NCBI RefSeq assembly: GCF_023650515.1
Contig: NZ_CP096016.1
Coordinates: forward strand, 1,140,001-1,204,000
Length of the DNA: 64,000 nt
Source: Alkalimarinus coralli
GTDB taxonomy: Bacteria; Pseudomonadota; Gammaproteobacteria; Pseudomonadales; Oleiphilaceae
Direction of reading: 5' to 3'
The translations under genes were made by a program, and so were the position numbers. How positions within the stretch are numbered: the first letter of the stretch is position 1; every line of letters begins with the position of its first letter. Below the pieces are notes generated by a model that was not told the origin of the DNA, ran no database searches, and saw only the letters and a program-made list of their open reading frames with translations. Below, piece after piece: positions 59,167-64,000 of this stretch.

Positions 59167-61437
59167 GTGTCTGATTCTAGTTTGTTTGTTGGTAAGAAAG
59201 GTGTCGGTAGTGAAAATTCTATTACTGATACGGTCGCGGTCATTGGTCTTGGTTTAATTGGTGGTTCATTTGCCAAGGCCTTGAAGGAAAATGACGGTGC
59301 CAGGCGTATTGTAGGTTTTGATAGAAACCCGAATGAGCTGCAAGCAGGGCTATCGCTTGGTGTTATAGATGAAGCTGCGGACTCTTTGGTAAGCGCTGTA
59401 AAAAATGCTGATGTGGTTGTACTGGCGGTGCCGGTAAGGGCTGTTGAGGCGGTTCTTGATGAGATAAAAACAGAATTCAAGCCGGGGGCTGTGTTAACTG
59501 ACGTTGGCAGTGTTAAAGGTAGTTTTGTTAAAGCTGTTGAGCGAGTTTTTTCCGATGTCGAGTTAAGCGCCAGGCCTGCAGTAATACCTGGTCACCCTAT
59601 TGCGGGCTCTGAAAAGAGCGGTGTGTCGGCTGCGAACTCTTCTTTGTTTGTGAACCATAAAGTAATTCTGACGCCATTGCCTCAGATGGGATGTGAAGCA
59701 CTAAAACTAGTGAGTGCATTGTGGGTGAGATGTGGTGCTACTGTTTTGGAAATGGGGGTCGACCATCATGATGATGTTCTTGCCGCAACGAGCCATTTAC
59801 CCCACCTAATCGCTTTTTCGTTGGTTGATACGCTGGCAGGAGAAGGTGACAGTAAAGAGATTTTCAAATATGCAGCAGGTGGTTTTAGGGATTTCACGCG
59901 AATTGCTTCAAGTGACCCTGTTATGTGGAGTGATATTTTTCTTTCAAATAGTGCGTCAACCTTAAAGGTGTTAGATCACTTTGCTGACGATTTGGCAATA
60001 TTAAGAGAAGCAATAGCAACTCAGGATAGTAAAACGCTGCTTGGAGTTTTTACTCGAGCAAAAGCAGCGCGAGATCATTTTAGCAAGATATTATCAGGGC
60101 AGGCATACACGACCATTATGAATAGCAAGAATGTAATTTTTAAATTAAAGCCTGGCGGCGATGTAAACGGTGTTATTAGAGTTGCGGGTGATAAATCCAT
60201 GTCCCATCGCTCAATTATGCTGGGTTCTTTGGCTGATGGGGTGACTGAGGTGGAAGGCTTTCTTGAAGGGGAGGATAGTTTAGCGACGCTTCAGGCCTTT
60301 AGGGATATGGGTGTTGTTATCGAAGGCCCGGACGAAGGACGAGTCAAGATATATGGTGTTGGGGTTAATGGCTTAAAGCAGCCGCCTGGACCGTTGTACC
60401 TAGGGAACTCCGGTACAGCGATGAGATTGTTTGCTGGCTTGTTAGCCGGGCAGGCATTTGATACAGAGCTAACAGGAGATGAGTCTTTATCAAAACGCCC
60501 TATGGAGAGAGTGGCTGCGCCTCTCAGGGAAATGGGGGCGGTTATCGAAACAGCGGAGCATGGTCGTCCGCCAATGAAAATAAAAGGTAACTGCCGGTTA
60601 AAAGGTATGCATTACGATATGCCTATGGCAAGCGCTCAGGTTAAGTCGTGTCTTTTGTTGGCTGGGCTATACGCTGATGGCGAAACGTCCGTTACAGAGC
60701 CTGCGCCAACACGGGATCATACCGAGAGAATGCTCAATGGCTTCGGGTATCCGGTGAATAGGGCTGGGGATACTGCATCGTTAATCGGTGGAGGGTCGTT
60801 GACGGCCACTAAAATCGATGTGCCTGCGGATATTTCGTCAGCTGCATTTTTCTTGGTTGCCGCGTCAATTACGCCGGGTGCAAATCTTACGCTGAAACAT
60901 GTCGGGATGAATCCAACAAGGGTTGGGGTTATAAATATTCTGCGCGCAATGGGAGGGGATATTGAAGTCTCGAATGAGTCTGTAGTGGGTGGAGAACCGG
61001 TAGCAGACCTAACAGTGCGGTATAGTCAACTTAAAGGCATAAATATTCCAGAAGATCAGGTTCCCTTAGCCATTGATGAATTTCCTGTTCTGTTTATTGC
61101 AGCTGTCTGTGCAGAGGGTAAAACTGTTTTAACGGGGGCAGAAGAGCTTCGTGTTAAAGAGAGCGATCGTATTCAGGTCATGGCTGATGGGCTTAAAGCG
61201 GTTGGAGTAGACACGCAGGTGACGCCAGACGGAATTGAAATCAACGGTTCGGAAATAGCCGGTGGTGTTGTTGATAGTCATGGTGACCATCGAATTGCAA
61301 TGGCGTTTGCTGTGGCGTCTCTTCGGTCGAAAGGCGAAATAACCATTAATGACTGTGCTAATGTAGCGACTTCATTTCCAAATTTCGAAGCGCTGGCTAA
61401 GCAAGTGGGTATGCAGATATCAGTGGAGCACGAATAA
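59167..61437 (+). CDS. Fused prephenate dehydrogenase and 3-phosphoshikimate 1-carboxyvinyltransferase
   Basis: A 756-residue fusion, GTG start at 59167. The TyrA half (about 20-315) has the NAD motif VIGLGLIGGSFAKAL, the conserved PGHPIAGSEKSG and the HHDDVLAATSHLPH active-site His region. The AroA half (about 320-756) is EPSP synthase: GDKSMSHRSIMLGSLADG, LGNSGTAMRLFAGLLAGQ, PMASAQVKSCLLLAGLYADG, DEFPVLFIAAVCAEG and DHRIAMAFAVA. The same tyrA-aroA fusion is known in pseudomonads and relatives. Joins tyrosine and chorismate synthesis in one chain. Confidence 0.96.
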   Translation: MSDSSLFVGKKGVGSENSITDTVAVIGLGLIGGSFAKALKENDGARRIVGFDRNPNELQAGLSLGVIDEAADSLVSAVKNADVVVLAVPVRAVEAVLDEIKTEFKPGAVLTDVGSVKGSFVKAVERVFSDVELSARPAVIPGHPIAGSEKSGVSAANSSLFVNHKVILTPLPQMGCEALKLVSALWVRCGATVLEMGVDHHDDVLAATSHLPHLIAFSLVDTLAGEGDSKEIFKYAAGGFRDFTRIASSDPVMWSDIFLSNSASTLKVLDHFADDLAILREAIATQDSKTLLGVFTRAKAARDHFSKILSGQAYTTIMNSKNVIFKLKPGGDVNGVIRVAGDKSMSHRSIMLGSLADGVTEVEGFLEGEDSLATLQAFRDMGVVIEGPDEGRVKIYGVGVNGLKQPPGPLYLGNSGTAMRLFAGLLAGQAFDTELTGDESLSKRPMERVAAPLREMGAVIETAEHGRPPMKIKGNCRLKGMHYDMPMASAQVKSCLLLAGLYADGETSVTEPAPTRDHTERMLNGFGYPVNRAGDTASLIGGGSLTATKIDVPADISSAAFFLVAASITPGANLTLKHVGMNPTRVGVINILRAMGGDIEVSNESVVGGEPVADLTVRYSQLKGINIPEDQVPLAIDEFPVLFIAAVCAEGKTVLTGAEELRVKESDRIQVMADGLKAVGVDTQVTPDGIEINGSEIAGGVVDSHGDHRIAMAFAVASLRSKGEITINDCANVATSFPNFEALAKQVGMQISVEHE

Positions 61438-61453
61438 CCGTTATATACCTCAT

Positions 61454-61539
61454 GGTGCGCGAGCGCGCCCTATCATATGGTTGTTTGTTGTGCGGCAGTA
61501 GAAGCATGAAGCAGAACCTATAGGGTGCGCTTGCGCACC
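61454..61539. repeat. Paired palindromes between aroA and cmk
   Basis: ggtgcgc-ga-gcgcgcc (61454-61469) and ggtgcgc-tt-gcgcacc (61524-61539) are each near-palindromes. The 20-bp segments 61454-61473 and 61520-61539 are also inverted repeats of each other with two mismatches. Related to the hairpin at 51082. Confidence 0.65.
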
Positions 61540-61560
61540 GATTTGTATCAAGGTGAAAGA

Positions 61561-62265
61561 ATGAAACAAAATTTATCGGCCCCGGTCATTGCAATAGACG
61601 GCCCGAGCGGTGCAGGGAAAGGAACTATTGCTCAGTTGGTCGCCAAGAAGCTTGGCTGGAGCCTGCTGGATAGTGGGGCACTGTATCGCTTGACCGCACT
61701 GGCAGCAGAAACGGCAGGTGTGGCTTTGGATAATGAGGGTAAGTTGAGTGAAGTGGCGTGCTCGCTGGATGTGGAGTTTGTGCCTGGGGCTGATGGGGAG
61801 CCTGTCGACGTACTGTTAAACGGCAAGGATGTCACGCTCGATATTCGCACTGAAACCTGCGGTAATAACGCGTCAAAAGTGGCTCCTCTTTCTGGTGTTA
61901 GGGCTGCGCTTCTGCAACGCCAAAGGGACTTTCAGCAGCCGCCTGGCCTTGTAGCTGATGGGCGAGATATGGGAACGGTTGTTTTCCCTCAGGCACCTGT
62001 AAAAATCTATATGACCGCAAGCGCCCAGGAAAGAGCCGAGCGGAGATATCGACAGTTGAAAGACAAGGTGGAAGGTGTTAAAATCGCGACCCTTTTAAGC
62101 GAGATACAAGAGCGTGATGCCCGAGATAGTGGGCGTGAAACAGCTCCACTTAAGCCTGCTGAAGACGCTGTAATCATCGATACAACAGGCTTGGGGATAG
62201 AGCAAGTGCTTAGTCAGGTGCTCAAGTTAGTTGACGAAAGAGTAATCAACTCTGCACAGGGTTAA
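61561..62265 (+). CDS. cmk: Cytidylate kinase
   Basis: A 234-residue kinase phosphorylating CMP and dCMP. The P-loop is [32 protein letters not shown] and [10 protein letters not shown] are family signatures. ATG 61561 follows aaggtgaaaga; the frame is open to 61525. Upstream of rpsA, its usual partner. Confidence 0.96.
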   Translation: MKQNLSAPVIAIDGPSGAGKGTIAQLVAKKLGWSLLDSGALYRLTALAAETAGVALDNEGKLSEVACSLDVEFVPGADGEPVDVLLNGKDVTLDIRTETCGNNASKVAPLSGVRAALLQRQRDFQQPPGLVADGRDMGTVVFPQAPVKIYMTASAQERAERRYRQLKDKVEGVKIATLLSEIQERDARDSGRETAPLKPAEDAVIIDTTGLGIEQVLSQVLKLVDERVINSAQG

Positions 62266-62360
62266 CCCGCTATAAAAGAAGCAAAATTAGATAGAAAGAA
62301 TTTATAACCACTCAAAGCTGTAATCGCCAGCAATTGATGCTTTGAGTAACTTAAAACTGA

Positions 62361-62381
62361 CCGTATTGGCTGGTAATACGG
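62361..62381 (+). promoter_or_regulatory. Hairpin in the rpsA leader
   Basis: Perfect 7-bp stem ccgtatt/aatacgg with loop ggctggt, about 30 nt upstream of the rpsA ATG. In E. coli the rpsA leader folds into hairpins used for S1 autoregulation; this may be an analogue (inference). Confidence 0.45.
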
Positions 62382-62411
62382 AATTAAGCGTTAAATCGCA
62401 TAGGACTCATA

Positions 62412-64000
62412 ATGAGCGAAAGCTTTGCGGATCTATTTGAAGAAAGTTTAAAAGAAATCGATATGAAACCCGGCTCTATTATTAAGGGCACGGTAGTAGA
62501 TATTGATAGCGACTGGGTAACAGTCTTTGCGGGGCTGAAATCTGAAGGCGTTATACCTGTTTCTCAATTTTATAACGATGCTGGTGAGCTAGAGTTAAGC
62601 ATTGGGGACGAAGTTGATGTAGCCTTGGATGCAGTCGAAGACGGTTTCGGTGAAACTAAACTTTCTCGTGAAAAAGCTAAACGTGCTGAAGCCTGGACTG
62701 AGCTTGAGAAAGCGTTTGAAGCAGAAGAAGTGGTTACTGGTGTTATTAACGGTAAGGTTAAAGGCGGTTTCACTGTCGACGTTAAGAGCATTCGTGCGTT
62801 CCTGCCTGGTTCTTTGGTTGATGTTCGTCCAGTGCGTGACACTCTGCACTTGGAAGGTAAAGAACTGGAATTTAAAGTTATCAAGCTTGATCAGAAGCGT
62901 AACAACGTGGTTGTTTCTCGTCGTTCTGTTCTTGAAGCTGAAAACAGTGCTGAGCGTGATCAGTTGCTGGAAAACCTTGCAGAAGGTATGGCTATTAAGG
63001 GTATCGTTAAGAACCTTACTGACTACGGTGCATTCGTAGATCTTGGTGGTGTTGACGGTCTTCTACACATTACCGATATGGCTTGGAAGCGTATTAAGCA
63101 CCCAAGTGAAATCGTAAACGTTGGTGATGAAATCGACGTTAAAGTACTTAAGTTTGATCGTGAGCGTAACCGTGTATCATTAGGTCTTAAGCAGTTGGGT
63201 GAAGATCCATGGGTTGCTATCAAAGCACGTTACCCTGAGAACACTCGTGTAACTGCACGTGTTACTAACTTGACTGACTACGGTTGCTTCGCAGAGCTTG
63301 AAGAAGGCGTTGAAGGTCTGGTTCACGTTTCAGAAATGGATTGGACTAACAAGAATATTCACCCATCCAAGGTTGTTAATGTTGGTGATGAAATTGAAGT
63401 TATGGTTCTTGATATTGATGAAGAGCGTCGTCGTATCTCTCTAGGTATCAAGCAGTGTCATTCAAACCCATGGGAAGATTTCTCGGGTAACTTCAATAAG
63501 GGTGACAAGATTTCCGGCAAGATTAAGTCTATCACTGACTTCGGTATCTTCATTGGTTTGGATGGCGGTATTGATGGTCTAGTTCACTTGTCTGATATCT
63601 CTTGGAACGAAACTGGAGAAGAAGCGGTTCGCAGCTACAAGAAAGGTGACGAAATTGAAACGGTTATCTTGTCTGTAGATCCAGAGCGTGAGCGTATTTC
63701 TCTAGGTATCAAGCAGCTGGACAGCGATCCATTTGCTGAGTTTGTTCAAGATAATGACAAGGGTACAGTTCTTACGGGAACCGTAACTTCTGTTGATGCT
63801 AAAGCGGCAACTGTTGCTTTAACTGATGAAGTTGAGGCTGTTCTTAAGGCGTCTGAAATTAGTCGTGATAAAGTTGAGGATGCTCGTAACGTCATCAACG
63901 AAGGCGATAAAATCGAAGCTAAGATCATTCATGTGGATCGCAAAAATCGCGTAATCAACTTGTCTGTTAAGTCTAAGGATGTAGACGACGAGAAGGTAGC
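62412..64000 (+). CDS. rpsA: 30S ribosomal protein S1 (3' end outside window)
   Basis: The frame is open from ATG 62412 to the window end, 529 complete codons of an expected 555-560. S1 binds mRNA to the 30S subunit. Successive S1/OB repeats are clear: [59 protein letters not shown] and [20 protein letters not shown]. Codon choice is that of a highly expressed gene. The ribosome site is weak (aggact), as is normal for rpsA. Confidence 0.97.
   Translation, partial: MSESFADLFEESLKEIDMKPGSIIKGTVVDIDSDWVTVFAGLKSEGVIPVSQFYNDAGELELSIGDEVDVALDAVEDGFGETKLSREKAKRAEAWTELEKAFEAEEVVTGVINGKVKGGFTVDVKSIRAFLPGSLVDVRPVRDTLHLEGKELEFKVIKLDQKRNNVVVSRRSVLEAENSAERDQLLENLAEGMAIKGIVKNLTDYGAFVDLGGVDGLLHITDMAWKRIKHPSEIVNVGDEIDVKVLKFDRERNRVSLGLKQLGEDPWVAIKARYPENTRVTARVTNLTDYGCFAELEEGVEGLVHVSEMDWTNKNIHPSKVVNVGDEIEVMVLDIDEERRRISLGIKQCHSNPWEDFSGNFNKGDKISGKIKSITDFGIFIGLDGGIDGLVHLSDISWNETGEEAVRSYKKGDEIETVILSVDPERERISLGIKQLDSDPFAEFVQDNDKGTVLTGTVTSVDAKAATVALTDEVEAVLKASEISRDKVEDARNVINEGDKIEAKIIHVDRKNRVINLSVKSKDVDDEKV

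Overview
The window is bacterial chromosome from a gammaproteobacterium, most likely a marine one of the Oceanospirillales/Pseudomonadales type. The reasons are: the serC-pheA-hisC-tyrA/aroA(fused)-cmk-rpsA order; class I Fe-S fumarase, RNase T, exonuclease I and MotY of gammaproteobacterial type; a Pla-1/cef (VolA) type lipoprotein lipase; a PHA-type acetoacetyl-CoA reductase; a secreted alkylsulfatase; and GacA-controlled Rsm-type regulatory RNAs. I cannot name a species from the sequence alone.

Layout. 1-1395: 3' part of an rRNA operon (23S, 5S, terminator). 1396-8870: a secreted protein of unknown function behind a CRP-type promoter, exonuclease I, an M16 peptidase, a small coiled-coil protein and acetoacetyl-CoA reductase. 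8929-25048: an unusual accessory region with two divergent gene groups. The minus-strand group is an outer-membrane beta-barrel, a PP2C phosphatase, a tail-anchored FHA protein and a 55-residue peptide with a double-glycine leader. The plus-strand group is a pentapeptide-repeat ion channel, then a run of six genes: TolC/OprM-like outer-membrane lipoprotein, transmembrane FHA/TPR protein, HlyD-type adaptor, parvulin-like protein, a cyclic-nucleotide-binding/C39-peptidase/ABC exporter and a sigma-54 activator. A well-formed sigma-54 promoter lies 64 bp before the first gene of that run, whose last gene encodes a sigma-54 activator. 25100-35562: DMT permease with divergent LysR regulator, nitroreductase, alkylsulfatase, SEC-C protein, a Hanks-type Ser/Thr kinase and a caspase-like Sel1/coiled-coil lipoprotein. 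35593-41739: a 161-bp MITE-like element, 2-Cys peroxiredoxin, RNase T, dihydroorotase, MotY, argininosuccinate synthase and a META-domain lipoprotein. 41815-43140: repeats and two almost identical copies of a Csr/Rsm-type sRNA gene, each with its own GacA box. 43323-52428: Pcm, lipase, fumarase, a MazF-type toxin-antitoxin pair, PhhB, PurU and a response regulator/diguanylate cyclase. 52962-64000: gyrA, then serC, pheA, hisC, tyrA-aroA, cmk and rpsA (truncated by the window end).

How it fits together. The 9-25 kb region looks like a peptide maturation/export machine. The C39 domain would cut a GG-leader peptide, the ABC exporter, HlyD adaptor and outer-membrane lipoprotein would carry it out, and the parvulin would help it fold. 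Around it are modules that read (FHA) and remove (PP2C) Ser/Thr phosphorylation. The Ser/Thr kinase at 30.7-32.0 kb and the caspase-like protein beside it may belong to the same circuit, but that link is inferred from content and neighbourhood only. The rest is mainly core metabolism with scattered small mobile or palindromic repeats.
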